Numbered from the stretch's first letter, positions 44,122 to 54,489 are shown. The stretch: DNA of 64,000 nucleotides from Bacteroides caecigallinarum (GCF_016901995.1 NZ_JACJLE010000017.1:1-64000), one strand, 5' to 3'. The notes: generated by a model not told the origin, from the letters alone. A program made the numbers and translations.

Positions 44122-44931
44122 TCATATCTTTGTCACCTTAACCCAATCAATCCATAATTCTCCAGGAAGGTCATTGTCATCTATTTCTCCAGGCCATGTA
44201 GGGTTGCCGTTCAATTCTCCTCCAAGAGAAAAATTCAATATTATGTCATAAAGATAGTCACAAAACGGGAACTGCATTTCTTCGGAAGGCAGATTTTGAT
44301 TTTCATATCTCCATGTTTCAACACCATCGATATAAAAAATTACAGCTTTCTCTGTTCTATCGGCACCATAAACATGATATTGGGTTACATCGAAATCTGT
44401 AGGACGATTAGGATTGGTCACACCGGCAGAACCATAATCACCGTTTATGTAATATGTATGCACGGTCTGATATACATCATAAGGAGTTCCTTGTACCCAT
44501 TCCATGAGGTCAACTTCACCACCTCTAGGCCATACAGGCGCATTTATCGGCATCTGCCATATAGCAGGAAAACCACCTTTTACAAGTTTTGTCAATCTGG
44601 CTTTTACCTCCAGACGAGTATTACAAGGAAAGCCGTTTTTTGTTCTGATACCACCATTTTTATATACTCCGTCTTCTTTTGAAGCTTTAAGTTTGAGTAC
44701 ACCGTCTTCCACCTTAACATTTTCGTATCCTTTGACGTATTTGAAATGTTGCGACCAGGCATTGTTTGCATGTTTACATAGTTCCCATACGGAAGTATCA
44801 GGGATAGAAGAATCACCAGAAAAATCATCCATAAACAATATATTGCCATCATTATGGCCGTCGCATGATGAAACTGACATACCAAGCAATATAAAGAAAG
44901 ATGATATAAGAGTGTAAACTTTTTTATACAT
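44122..44931 (-). CDS. GH16 family beta-glucanase lipoprotein
   Basis: A 269-residue probable surface lipoprotein with lipobox SVSSC (Cys23). The catalytic GH16 signature is intact: Glu139 (nucleophile), Asp141 and Glu144 (acid/base) in GGEVDLMEW. The motif with ExDxxE and no extra residue is the form of laminarinases and related endo-beta-glucanases. The single GH16 domain fills the whole mature protein. It is the only glycoside hydrolase next to SusC/SusD here, so it would make the first cut at the cell surface. Substrate, for example laminarin or mixed-linkage glucan, is inferred. Confidence 0.9.
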   Translation of the reverse strand: MYKKVYTLISSFFILLGMSVSSCDGHNDGNILFMDDFSGDSSIPDTSVWELCKHANNAWSQHFKYVKGYENVKVEDGVLKLKASKEDGVYKNGGIRTKNGFPCNTRLEVKARLTKLVKGGFPAIWQMPINAPVWPRGGEVDLMEWVQGTPYDVYQTVHTYYINGDYGSAGVTNPNRPTDFDVTQYHVYGADRTEKAVIFYIDGVETWRYENQNLPSEEMQFPFCDYLYDIILNFSLGGELNGNPTWPGEIDDNDLPGELWIDWVKVTKI

Positions 44932-44964
44932 AATTCTAATATTAAAATCAAGAAGGTTAATAAA

Positions 44965-44993
44965 AATAGGGTTGCCTTTTGAGCAACCCTATT
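44965..44993 (-). terminator. Hairpin between susD and the GH16 gene
   Basis: An 11-bp perfect stem, AATAGGGTTGC with GCAACCCTATT, and a 7-base loop. On the minus strand it is followed by TTTTTATT. It lies 19 bases after the susD stop and 34 bases before the GH16 start, so it may partly end transcription and lower hydrolase expression relative to SusCD, or protect the 3' end of the susCD message. Confidence 0.65.
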
Positions 44994-45011
44994 ATTCAAA
45001 CTCTTATTATA

Positions 45012-46628
45012 TTATTTCCATTCATCATGTTGTACGAGTTGCTTATTGGTATCAATTTCACCCTGTGGTATTGGCCAAACTTCATCTTGCGGGCCTCTAT
45101 AGCTGAAATCATAAACAGCAAAATCATCACCATAGAACTCTTTGTCATGTTTCATTCTTTCGACAGCATTTTTCCATTCACCCCATCTGTACAAATCGGC
45201 AAGCCTTAAATCCTCGAAAGCAAGTTCCACTCGTCTTTCGTGTCTGACTATATCTCTCAACTGATCTTGTGACAAATTTTTGCCTTCGACTTCTTCTACA
45301 GCAGGCATACCAACTCGTGCTCTGACTTCATTGACATACTGGGTTATTTCCGCTTGAGGCAAGCCTTTTTCCACTTTAGCCTCAGCCATAGAAAGCAATA
45401 CTTCAGCGTATCTTATGATGTAATAATCCAAGCTTCCATCGTATTCATTTGCTGTATTTTCAGGAGTAAACCATTTTAGAATGCAAGCTGTTGATTTTGC
45501 CGGAAGATTATTGGTATATTCTTTTCCATTCCATGTCATTCCAGGCAACATTAATGTTGCTTTAAGTCGTGGATCACGGTTTTCGTATCTTGCATAGTCA
45601 GGATTCTCTCTGGTATGACCTCCCTTTTCCTTACTACCTTTAAATAATTGAGACTTCTCAATAGGCAATCCGTCAATACAATAAAAATCATCACTCAGGT
45701 TCATAGATGCTTCAATAGCATTAAGCGGGGCACTCCAACATACACCAAATGTACTACCTTCCTTTAATCCCGGACCAGTGAAATGAACACTCAAGAGGAC
45801 TTCATCACAGCCTTCGTTTTCTTCTTTAAACAGATTTCTAAAGTTTGCTTCGAAATCCGAGCCATCACCTGATTTAAATAAAGAAACTTTACCGATAACA
45901 TTATTATAAGCTTCAATAGCATCATCCCATCTTGCATCAAATAAAGCAATACGTCCCATTATAGCATAAGCAGCTTCTTTTGACATTCTTCCTTTCTGTT
46001 CTGTACCTTTATCAGGAAGGCTAGGATTGTTTGTCTTCAAATCAGCCAAAATATTATCAACTATATTCTTTTTCAGTTCCTTTGGAGCTTCCGGATTTTC
46101 CAATGTCAAAGGTTCTGTAATATAAGGAACATCCCTGTATAGAGAAATTAGGTTGCAATATCCTAATGCTCTCAAAGCAATAGCTTCAGCCTTAATTGCA
46201 TTTTTTGATGTATCTTCCATAGGAATGCCCTCCACTTTAGAAAGAAGGAGATTACAGCGCTTAATCAACTCATAGTTTGCATTCCAGTAGTTAGAGAAAC
46301 ATCCGTCTGTCGTAGCAGAAGTACCTTTAGACACTGTACTGCCCTGCATCCAGTCTCCCCATGTATGTTGTCCGTTATCAGTACTGGTTTCACGCATAAG
46401 GAATCCGAATCCTCCACCGTCAACATTATCATCATACAAATGATCAGACTGTAAAGCGTCATAACAAGCCGCTAGCCCCATTAAAGCATCACTTTCAGAC
46501 TGCCAGAAAGTATTATCCGAAACCTGGTTTGGATTATTCAAATCCAGAAAACTGTCAGAACAAGAAGTTGCTGTAATAAGCAATCCAGACAACAACAATC
46601 CTCTGTATATATTTAATCTAAATTTCAT
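45012..46628 (-). CDS. SusD-like glycan-binding lipoprotein
   Basis: A 538-residue surface lipoprotein with lipobox TATSC (Cys23), which caps the SusC channel and binds the glycan. The N-terminal SusD-like region (FLDLNNPNQVSDNTFW, about 27-42) and a C-terminal RagB/SusD domain (about 290-538, with ELAFEDLRLADLYRWGEW and YLWPIP-like VWPIPQGEID) are clear. Length is typical. It follows susC by 19 bases. Confidence 0.95.
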   Translation of the reverse strand: MKFRLNIYRGLLLSGLLITATSCSDSFLDLNNPNQVSDNTFWQSESDALMGLAACYDALQSDHLYDDNVDGGGFGFLMRETSTDNGQHTWGDWMQGSTVSKGTSATTDGCFSNYWNANYELIKRCNLLLSKVEGIPMEDTSKNAIKAEAIALRALGYCNLISLYRDVPYITEPLTLENPEAPKELKKNIVDNILADLKTNNPSLPDKGTEQKGRMSKEAAYAIMGRIALFDARWDDAIEAYNNVIGKVSLFKSGDGSDFEANFRNLFKEENEGCDEVLLSVHFTGPGLKEGSTFGVCWSAPLNAIEASMNLSDDFYCIDGLPIEKSQLFKGSKEKGGHTRENPDYARYENRDPRLKATLMLPGMTWNGKEYTNNLPAKSTACILKWFTPENTANEYDGSLDYYIIRYAEVLLSMAEAKVEKGLPQAEITQYVNEVRARVGMPAVEEVEGKNLSQDQLRDIVRHERRVELAFEDLRLADLYRWGEWKNAVERMKHDKEFYGDDFAVYDFSYRGPQDEVWPIPQGEIDTNKQLVQHDEWK

Positions 46629-46647
46629 AATAGTAAGTTTTTATAGT

Positions 46648-49600
46648 TTAAAAGGTTATATTCACACCAAATGAGAATGATTTTGCATTTGGATAATTAT
46701 CATTTCTTGTATCGTCAGCTCCCTTTTCAGGATCCCAGTTATCCAGTTTTGTGAAAGTAAGCATATTGGTTCCTGCAAAGTAAACACGTAATTTAGAGAC
46801 TCCAAGTTTTGAAATACTGCCAAATGTGTATCCAAATTCAAGATTTTTCAATCTCAGATAACTTGCATTTTCAAGCCAGAATGAAGAGAACTGCTCGTTC
46901 ATTGTATTACCAAGTGCAGGCATTTTTCCATCAGGCGTTTCTGTTGTCCATCTGTCCAACCATCTGTCAGTAAAGTTACCTCGGATATCAGTTGTAGTTT
47001 CCCAGTTATAACGGTAAATACCAGCGACTCCCTGCCAGAAAGTTGAAATGTCGAATCCCTTCCATCCTGCACCAATATTTATACCATAAGTGTATTTAGG
47101 AAAAGGATTACCTATGATAGTTCTGTCTTCTGGAGTAATGTTATCATCATCGTTAATATTCTCATACATGATATCACCAAGTTTTGGAGCAACACCGTTT
47201 TGTTTTATCAGTTCACCTTTCGAATTTGTTCTGTTCAGATCGGCCTCTGTCCTGTACAATCCTATAGCTTTATAAGCATAATATGCACCGATAGGTTCAC
47301 CGACACGGTTTATAGTCTGTCCGCTGATACGTTCATACAATCCACCCATATAAAGAATTTCATTTTTCACGTGCGACAAGTTAAATCCTGCATACCAAGT
47401 CCAGTCACCTTTACTGTCATTGTAGTTTACATTCCATTCCCATCCTCTGTTTCTTACAGTACCAACATTCTGATAAGGAGCTGAAAGAGAACCAAGGAAA
47501 ATATTAGGCATAGCCAACTGCATCAAGATGTCAGAAGTCTTTTTATCAAACCATTCAAAAGTAGTTTGAAGTCTATTATTAAAGAAACCAAGATCTATGG
47601 CCGCATTGATTGTTCTGGTTGTTTCCCATTTTATATTCTCGTTAGCGATAGAAGTAGATACCATACCTGTCTGTGGGTCTTTGCCTTGGTCAAAATAGTA
47701 ATTACCGGAAGCTCCCAGACTTGAGAGATAAGCGTAACTTCCTATCTCCTGATTACCCAGTTTACCCCATGAGAAACGAAGCTTACCGAACAACCATTGA
47801 TAATCTTCCATAAATGATTCATTGGTAAACACCCAACCTGCCGAAACTGACGGGAATGTTGCATATCTGTTACTCTTCGGCATACGTGAAGAACCATCAC
47901 GACGGACATTTACTTCGAAAAGATACTTGTCTGCATAGCTGTAGTTTACACGTCCGAAGAATGATTGCAATCTATATTCGCTACTTTCACCTATTGCTGA
48001 CGGATTTTTTGAACCTCCGTTAAGTTCGTAAATATTTTCTGTAGGGAATCCTTCTATTCCTGCCGTAGTTGTTGAACTCTTATAAGTTATAACAGAATGA
48101 CCAAGCAATACATTAAGACTGTGCTGTCCAAACTTCTTGTCATAAGTAAGAATATTCTCATTTGTAACGGTTGCATCTCTCCAATAATAATCTTCCAACC
48201 TATTGTTCTGACCAGGAGCTTTCAGCAAGTTACCTTCCGCATCATATCTACCTAATTCCTTAGGTGTATATTTCTTGGTAGCATTCATATAAAAAGCATA
48301 TGCCAGACTTGTCTTAAACTTCAAGCCATCAATGATATCAATTCCTGCATAAGCCTTACCGTTAAATCTCCATGTCTCGTCCAGTCTATAGCCTTGTTCC
48401 ATAAACTGCACAGGATTCTTTACCAACTCAGCATTTTTTAGCGAACCGTCAACATATCCATAATATCCGTTTGAATACATTACAGGTACAGTCGGGCGCG
48501 AGAACCATGACAAATAACGCATTACGCTGGTTTCACCACTTGGGGCAATGGAAGCAGGCTGGTCTATATTATTCTTATTGCCCGAAACATTCAATCCAAA
48601 ATCAAAAATACCCAATTTACTATCTACATTAGATCGGAATGAAAACTTTTCCGCACCTGTTTTTTTCATTATACCTTCTTGATTTGAATACGAAATAGAA
48701 GTCATATAATGAGTATTTTCATTACCACCAGAAACAGAGAGATGATGTTGATGCATACCTGCATTTCTGAAAACTTCATCCAACCAATTTGTATTTGCAT
48801 AATGATCCGGATCTGAACCGTCTTTCAATTTTTGAAGAGCAACAGTATCATATGTATCTGGAGCCACATCGTTTTTCATCAAGGCCCAATGATAGCTGTC
48901 AATATATTTAGGCAACATAGGAGTCTGAATGGTATAATTTCCTGAATAGTTTACAGAAACTTTACCGGCCTTACCTCTTTTGGTTGTAATAAGTATAACA
49001 CCATTGGCAGCACGTACACCATAAATGGCTGCTGAGGCTGCATCTTTCAATACTGAAATATTCTCAATGTCTGCCGAAGGAATATCGCTCATTTGTGAAA
49101 GTGTACCTTCAACCCCATCAATTATTACCATAGGATTATTGTTTCCGAATGTACCGACACCACGTACACGCACTTCCATATCTTCCTTACCTGCCTGACC
49201 ACCATTCTGGCTGATAACCAGACCAGGCATACGTCCCTGTAACAATGATGTAGTATTGGAAGTGGGAACATCCTGAATATCCTTTGCGGATACAGAAGAT
49301 ACCGATCCTGTCAAATTAACTTTTTTCTGAGTTCCATATCCAACAACGACAACCTCTTCCAAAGTTTCGGAATCTTCTTTAAGACTTACGCTTATATCCG
49401 TTCTTCCGTTGACTGCGACTTCTGTAGTTTTATATCCAATATACGAAACTACAATCACGGCATCTTTCGATGAAAGATTCAATGAAAAACGGCCATCTAA
49501 ATCTGAAATTGTTCCATTATTTGTTCCTTTCTCAAGTACATTCACACCTATAAGTGGTTCACCTTTATCGTCAACCACAGTACCTGTAATAGTAAAGTTC

Positions 49601-49752
49601 TGCTGTGATACAGATACTAGATTAAGGTTCTGGTTTGGACTTGTCTCTGAATAAGCATTAATTGCGACAAGCAAACCTACGGTTACGGGAATTGACTGTA
49701 ATAAACATCTCCTCCATGGAGAATTCAGTCTGAAAAAAATGTCTTTTTTCAT
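46648..49752 (-). CDS. SusC-like TonB-dependent outer-membrane transporter
   Basis: A 1034-residue beta-barrel that imports oligosaccharides with TonB energy. Starting at 49752 it has a signal region, a carboxypeptidase-regulatory-like domain (about 50-130; ITGTVVDDKGEPLIGVNV), a TonB-box/plug start (EEVVVVGYGTQKKVNLTG, about 137-154), the plug with AASAAIYGVRAANGVILI, and a barrel ending in SFGVNITF with the terminal aromatic residue. The upstream ATG at 49776 would add eight residues before MKKDIFF. First gene of the polysaccharide operon. Confidence 0.95.
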   Translation of the reverse strand: MKKDIFFRLNSPWRRCLLQSIPVTVGLLVAINAYSETSPNQNLNLVSVSQQNFTITGTVVDDKGEPLIGVNVLEKGTNNGTISDLDGRFSLNLSSKDAVIVVSYIGYKTTEVAVNGRTDISVSLKEDSETLEEVVVVGYGTQKKVNLTGSVSSVSAKDIQDVPTSNTTSLLQGRMPGLVISQNGGQAGKEDMEVRVRGVGTFGNNNPMVIIDGVEGTLSQMSDIPSADIENISVLKDAASAAIYGVRAANGVILITTKRGKAGKVSVNYSGNYTIQTPMLPKYIDSYHWALMKNDVAPDTYDTVALQKLKDGSDPDHYANTNWLDEVFRNAGMHQHHLSVSGGNENTHYMTSISYSNQEGIMKKTGAEKFSFRSNVDSKLGIFDFGLNVSGNKNNIDQPASIAPSGETSVMRYLSWFSRPTVPVMYSNGYYGYVDGSLKNAELVKNPVQFMEQGYRLDETWRFNGKAYAGIDIIDGLKFKTSLAYAFYMNATKKYTPKELGRYDAEGNLLKAPGQNNRLEDYYWRDATVTNENILTYDKKFGQHSLNVLLGHSVITYKSSTTTAGIEGFPTENIYELNGGSKNPSAIGESSEYRLQSFFGRVNYSYADKYLFEVNVRRDGSSRMPKSNRYATFPSVSAGWVFTNESFMEDYQWLFGKLRFSWGKLGNQEIGSYAYLSSLGASGNYYFDQGKDPQTGMVSTSIANENIKWETTRTINAAIDLGFFNNRLQTTFEWFDKKTSDILMQLAMPNIFLGSLSAPYQNVGTVRNRGWEWNVNYNDSKGDWTWYAGFNLSHVKNEILYMGGLYERISGQTINRVGEPIGAYYAYKAIGLYRTEADLNRTNSKGELIKQNGVAPKLGDIMYENINDDDNITPEDRTIIGNPFPKYTYGINIGAGWKGFDISTFWQGVAGIYRYNWETTTDIRGNFTDRWLDRWTTETPDGKMPALGNTMNEQFSSFWLENASYLRLKNLEFGYTFGSISKLGVSKLRVYFAGTNMLTFTKLDNWDPEKGADDTRNDNYPNAKSFSFGVNITF

Positions 49753-49844
49753 AGGTTTTTGTTTTAAGTTAACCATTCAATAAAATTGAGTTTTAAAAAA
49801 TAAAATACGGTATTAATAAGTTAGTCTTTGTATTTTTCATGCTG

Positions 49845-49852
49845 CAAAATTA
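49845..49852 (-). promoter_or_regulatory. -7 box of the susC operon
   Basis: Minus-strand TAATTTTG followed by CAGC, 93 bases before the susC start codon. No matching TTTG is seen at the normal spacing, which is usual for promoters that depend on an activator. Confidence 0.45.
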
Positions 49853-50027
49853 TATAATAGACAGTTTCATTACTTTTAAAAAATGACTTTAGATTTTTAA
49901 AAATCGACATAAATATATGATTTTCAATATTGTTATAGTATTTCTTGCATTTTTTGAAAATAAAGAATTGAAAAAGTATCTTTTAAGATTAAACATTAAA
50001 AGACATTATATATTGAAGTATTATTAT

Positions 50028-50035
50028 TACATTTG
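50028..50035 (+). promoter_or_regulatory. -7 box of the hybrid regulator gene
   Basis: TACATTTG, 25 bases before ATG 50061. It supports 50061 as the start, because the longer open frame from 49917 would begin upstream of this promoter. Confidence 0.45.
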
Positions 50036-50060
50036 TAAAAGTAAACCTCAAAAATCCAAT

Positions 50061-53000
50061 ATGAAAGTCTCACAGATAATATTATTTGTAATAATTATTT
50101 TAAGTTCGTTGCTCCATGTCAGCAAACTATATGCTGACTATTCATATAGCCAGATATATTTACCGTCTGATGTTCCTTCGGTAGTTCATTGCATTTTTAA
50201 AGACAAGTATGGGTTTATATGGATGGGCACAAGAGCAGGTTTGTTCAGATATGACGGCCAGAATATCAAAGATTACAATAAGGATAAAAACTCACCGTTA
50301 GGAAGCTATATCTATAAAATATTCCAAGACAATAACGGCCATTTATGGGTGCTTACCAATAAAGGTATTAGTATATACGATTACTCAATAAATGGATTCA
50401 GCATAATAGAAAACGATGATAAATCTCCACTGATAGCTTCAAGTGCCATAGTCAATAAAGGAGAAATCATATTGGGAGGAAAAAATTTCATTTATACCTA
50501 CGACATATATAAAAAGAAAATAAAAGATCTTATATCATTCAACCTGCCCAATGATTATAATGTATCAAATATGATTCTTTCCGGCACTGATACACTAATA
50601 TGTAGCGACAGATGGTACGGAATGAGAATTGTTGACTTGAAATCAAAAAAATCATACGCTGCTTTTCCTGAATGTGGAAATGATATAATATGCACATATC
50701 AAGACAATGAAGGGAAAATCTGGATTTCCTCGTATAATCAAGGAGTGCACTGCTATGATAAGAACCTCAGATTCCTTAATTACTATTCAAAAAAGAATTC
50801 AGGAATAAGCAGTGATATTGTACTGAGTATTATTGAACACAAGGGCGAAATATGGTTTGGTTCTGATGGAGACGGAATTTCCGTACTAAATCAAGAAAGC
50901 GGTATTTTTAAAGTTCTAAAACATATACCAAGCGAAAACAACTATTCTTTACCTTCAAATTCTATAATATGCCTGTATGAAGATTATTATAGGAACGTAT
51001 GGATAGGCAGCATTTACTATGGAGCCATATGTATGCATGAAGTTTCGATGAGAACATATAAGGATGTCCTTCCTGGCGACAATAGCGGACTGACAAACAG
51101 TACCGCACTGTATTTATTTAAGGAAGGAAACGACAGGCTGTGGATTGGTACAAATGGCGGAGGATTAAATATGTACAATCTTAGTAATGGAAAATTTTCT
51201 CATTTCCCATCTACCATAGGCGATAAAGTAACTTCTATCTGCGATTTCGGAAATAATAAGCTTCTTATATTTAATTTCGCCGAGGGAATTTTTGTTTTTG
51301 ATACAGTCACAGGAACCAAAAAGCCTTTTATACTTATAGATAAAAAAACTAACGAAGAACTTTGTAATCACGGTAATTCCGTTTTCATATACAGAAATAC
51401 TCCTAAATCTATATTGTTCCTTGCGAATTTTGTATATTGGTATGACGAAGAGACCGGAAAATTTGATACTATTAAAGAAAAAAATAATGTTGACCTTGGT
51501 ATCGGTTCTCTGGTTGCCATAGGAAATGACTCCATCTATACATACATTAACGATATAAATAATGTTTACAGACTGGATAACAGGACCAAAACATTGGAAA
51601 TGATTTTCAAAGTTTCAAACGATGTTTCAATTACATCAGTAAGCATGGACAATTCAGGGATAATTTGGGTTGGAACAGATAAAGGATTAATCAGATACGA
51701 CAACAAGAATCACACACACGAGTGGGTAAAAACAGAACTGTTCAATCGTGTATCTTCTGTAGTATGTGTAAACAATAAAGTATTGGTAGGAGCCGAATCC
51801 ATGCTTTTCTGTTGGGATATAGATAAACAGAAGTTTTTGTTTTACGGAGAATCGGACGGCGTGATGCCTAATGAATATATGCCTAGCTCGAAATTCGTAA
51901 ATTCTGACGGACGGATTTTTATGGGCGGAGTAAGAGGATTATTAAAAATAGACAAACTGCAGGATTATGAGAGTACGTCTGCACTTTCTCTGAATCTTTC
52001 TGAAATAGAGCTTAACGGCATGAAAACTTTTTTTTCTACCGATGGCCAAATACCGGAACTGAAGATGTCTGAATCAGGTAGCTTGATTATAAGGGTATTT
52101 GCTAACGGTGAAGATATTTTCAGAAAGAAAATGTATAAATTTCAAATATATGGACCTGATATAAAAAAGAATATCGAGACATACAGATCAGAGCTTGCTT
52201 TGCATTCATTATCGGCAGGTAAATACCGGATATTGGCATCATGCAATACAAAAGATGGTAATCAGACAGACGAAAAATGTATTCTGACACTTAAGGTCAT
52301 TCCACCATGGTATAAGACCAAATGGTTTTTCCTGTCATGCATTCTGCTTTTGGTATTAGTATTCATTTACATAAACATTTTGATAGTCAGAAAAAAGACA
52401 GAAAAACACAATCTTATAATCAAAGAACGTGAAAAGCAAATGTATGAGGATAAAATTCGTTTCCTTATAAATATAAGCCATGAATTAAGAACCCCTCTTA
52501 CGTTAATACACGCACCATTACAGAGAATATTGAAAACTCTGGATATGGAAAATCCATTATTGCTTCCTCTGAAGGGTATCTACAGGCAGACTCAACGCAT
52601 GAAGAATCTTATAAATATGGTACTTGACGTGAGGAAAATGGAAGTTGGCAACGGAAAACTCAATTTAAGTATAACTGATGTGAACGAATATGTAAAATAC
52701 ATAGGTCAGGATTTCATAGAGGAAGCAAAAGCCATTGGAGCCAATGTTGTGTTCAAGCTAGATAATTCTGCAGGTGAAATAGAAGTGGACAAACAGAAAT
52801 TTGACAGCATACTTACAAATCTACTAATCAATGCTCTGAAACATTCTTTCAGTGGTGGGATTATAACTATATCTACAGAAAACATTGTTGAAAGTGATTC
52901 CGTAAAAATATCAGTATCCGATCAGGGACATGGACTTAAAGGAACAGATCCATCCATGCTTTTCAGACGGTTTTATCAAGGAGCCGGCGAAGAGACCGGA

Positions 53001-53999
53001 ACGGGAATAGGATTGTCATACTCAAAAATCCTGGTTGAAATGCATGGAGGAAAGATTGGGGCATACAACAATGAGGATGAAGGTGCAACATTCTTTTTCG
53101 AGCTTCCAAGAAGACAGGATGACACTAAGGCTTACGAGCCTAAACAGTATATGAATGAACTGATATTCGACTTTAACGGAGATGATAAATCAGAAGGGAC
53201 GAAACTTACTGACATGGATACATTGTCTTATACTGTTATGATAGTAGATGATAATGCCGACTTGAGAAGTTTCCTAAAATCGGTACTGAAAGAGTATTTC
53301 AAAAAAGTCATTACTGCTTCCGAAGGTGAAGAAGCCCTGTTACTTATAAAAAGCCATTTACCGGATATTGTAATAAGTGACGTTATGATGCCAGGCATGA
53401 ACGGATATCAGTTATGCAAATCAATTAAACAGGACTTTTCAATAAGCCATTTGCCTGTAATTCTGTTGACTGCAAAGGACGATAACGAAAGCAGAATAAA
53501 CGGTTATAAAAATGGAGCTGACGACTATATCCTGAAACCGTTTGATATTGATATGCTTCTGGAGGTCATTAAAAACAGGCTCAGAAACAGAGACATAGCA
53601 CGTAAAGCATATTCAGATACAGGGAAACTGCCTACAGCAGAATCTACAACATTCAGCCAGGTAGATGAATCGTTTATCCTTAAAATGAATTCAGTTATCA
53701 ATAATCATATGAGTGATCCGGAATTGGGAGTACACACCATTTGCAAAGAGCTTGGAATGAGCCGCACTTCGGTATATAGCAAATTGAAAAATCTTACCAA
53801 TATGGGAATAAACGATTATATTAGTAAGGTCAGGATGGAGAAAGCCATTGAACTACTTCTGGAAACCGACATGTCGTTTGTGGAAATCGCTGTAAGTGTA
53901 GGATTTACTTCGCAAAGCTATTTCAGCACAGCATTTAAGCAATATACAGGAAAAACGCCTACGGCATATAAAAAAGAGATGAAAAAACAATACCGATAA
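50061..53999 (+). CDS. Hybrid two-component system regulator of the polysaccharide locus
   Basis: A 1312-residue protein joining sensor, kinase and transcription factor in one chain. A signal/anchor (about 1-25) leads into periplasmic propeller repeats (about 30-620, repeated W-(I/V)-G-(T/S) blades) and a Y_Y_Y domain (about 650-745), then a transmembrane helix (about 754-776). A kinase domain with His807 in NISHELRTP and GTGIGLSYS follows, then a receiver with Asp1107 in VISDVMMPG and an AraC-type DNA-binding domain (about 1205-1310). It senses breakdown products in the periplasm and activates the adjacent susCD-GH16 operon, by analogy with characterised family members. Confidence 0.94.
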   Translation: MKVSQIILFVIIILSSLLHVSKLYADYSYSQIYLPSDVPSVVHCIFKDKYGFIWMGTRAGLFRYDGQNIKDYNKDKNSPLGSYIYKIFQDNNGHLWVLTNKGISIYDYSINGFSIIENDDKSPLIASSAIVNKGEIILGGKNFIYTYDIYKKKIKDLISFNLPNDYNVSNMILSGTDTLICSDRWYGMRIVDLKSKKSYAAFPECGNDIICTYQDNEGKIWISSYNQGVHCYDKNLRFLNYYSKKNSGISSDIVLSIIEHKGEIWFGSDGDGISVLNQESGIFKVLKHIPSENNYSLPSNSIICLYEDYYRNVWIGSIYYGAICMHEVSMRTYKDVLPGDNSGLTNSTALYLFKEGNDRLWIGTNGGGLNMYNLSNGKFSHFPSTIGDKVTSICDFGNNKLLIFNFAEGIFVFDTVTGTKKPFILIDKKTNEELCNHGNSVFIYRNTPKSILFLANFVYWYDEETGKFDTIKEKNNVDLGIGSLVAIGNDSIYTYINDINNVYRLDNRTKTLEMIFKVSNDVSITSVSMDNSGIIWVGTDKGLIRYDNKNHTHEWVKTELFNRVSSVVCVNNKVLVGAESMLFCWDIDKQKFLFYGESDGVMPNEYMPSSKFVNSDGRIFMGGVRGLLKIDKLQDYESTSALSLNLSEIELNGMKTFFSTDGQIPELKMSESGSLIIRVFANGEDIFRKKMYKFQIYGPDIKKNIETYRSELALHSLSAGKYRILASCNTKDGNQTDEKCILTLKVIPPWYKTKWFFLSCILLLVLVFIYINILIVRKKTEKHNLIIKEREKQMYEDKIRFLINISHELRTPLTLIHAPLQRILKTLDMENPLLLPLKGIYRQTQRMKNLINMVLDVRKMEVGNGKLNLSITDVNEYVKYIGQDFIEEAKAIGANVVFKLDNSAGEIEVDKQKFDSILTNLLINALKHSFSGGIITISTENIVESDSVKISVSDQGHGLKGTDPSMLFRRFYQGAGEETGTGIGLSYSKILVEMHGGKIGAYNNEDEGATFFFELPRRQDDTKAYEPKQYMNELIFDFNGDDKSEGTKLTDMDTLSYTVMIVDDNADLRSFLKSVLKEYFKKVITASEGEEALLLIKSHLPDIVISDVMMPGMNGYQLCKSIKQDFSISHLPVILLTAKDDNESRINGYKNGADDYILKPFDIDMLLEVIKNRLRNRDIARKAYSDTGKLPTAESTTFSQVDESFILKMNSVINNHMSDPELGVHTICKELGMSRTSVYSKLKNLTNMGINDYISKVRMEKAIELLLETDMSFVEIAVSVGFTSQSYFSTAFKQYTGKTPTAYKKEMKKQYR

Positions 54000-54013
54000 T
54001 TCTTAAAAAAATA

Positions 54014-54050
54014 ACTGGTCAGGTGAGTTTGATATTTTCACCTGACCAGT
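54014..54050. terminator. Bidirectional terminator
   Basis: A 13-bp perfect stem, ACTGGTCAGGTGA (54014-54026) with its complement (54038-54050). T-rich sequence follows it on the plus strand, and a run of T (opposite 54005-54010) follows on the minus strand. It sits between two convergent genes and can serve both. Confidence 0.8.
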
Positions 54051-54072
54051 TGTCTTATTTAAATAAATTCTA

Positions 54073-54489
54073 TTATAAATCCCCTTTCTTCAATACTGTG
54101 CAGCCTTTTGCTTCAAGCACTGCCAGGCATGCCTTGAGGTCGTTAGGCTTTATCACCACATGTGCCTTGTCATTTTGAGCAAAAGCATACATATATTCAA
54201 TGAATATTTTTTCTTCTGCCAGATACTCCAAAATCACAGCAAGAGAACCGGGAGTATTGTCACAACTGAGGCAGATAACTTCAGTTGACATAACGGCAAA
54301 GTTCTGTGCACGCAAAACCTCAACGGCCTTATCAACATCAGATACGATAAGGCGTAGAATACCGAAATCTGTTGTCTCAGCCATACTGAAGGCATGCATG
54401 TTTATGCCATTCTGTCCCAATGTACGGACTACATCGTTTATTCTTCCTGTCTTGTTTTCCAGGAATACTGATAATTGCTTTATAGTCAT
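54073..54489 (-). CDS. Tandem ACT domain protein
   Basis: A 138-residue cytoplasmic protein made of two ACT domains (about residues 3-65 and 70-135; KTGRINDVVRTLGQNGINM and NTPGSLAVILEYLAEEKIFI). ACT domains bind amino acids and regulate partners. Placed last after a phenylacetate-CoA ligase and the indolepyruvate oxidoreductase genes, it probably senses an aromatic amino acid and adjusts that pathway. No catalytic domain is attached. Confidence 0.85.
   Translation of the reverse strand: MTIKQLSVFLENKTGRINDVVRTLGQNGINMHAFSMAETTDFGILRLIVSDVDKAVEVLRAQNFAVMSTEVICLSCDNTPGSLAVILEYLAEEKIFIEYMYAFAQNDKAHVVIKPNDLKACLAVLEAKGCTVLKKGDL

Larger units (their letters stand above)
49753..50060. other. Divergent control region of the polysaccharide locus
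   Basis: A 308-base AT-rich gap between susC and the hybrid regulator. It holds the two divergent -7 boxes (minus 49845-49852, plus 50028-50035). No obvious palindromic operator was seen; the hybrid regulator's site should lie in about 49852-49920 if it acts on susC. Confidence 0.55.

Noticed and set aside
49917-50060. Longer N-terminus for the hybrid regulator (start at 49917)
   Set aside because: It precedes the likely -7 box and puts 48 basic, AT-coded residues before a good signal peptide.
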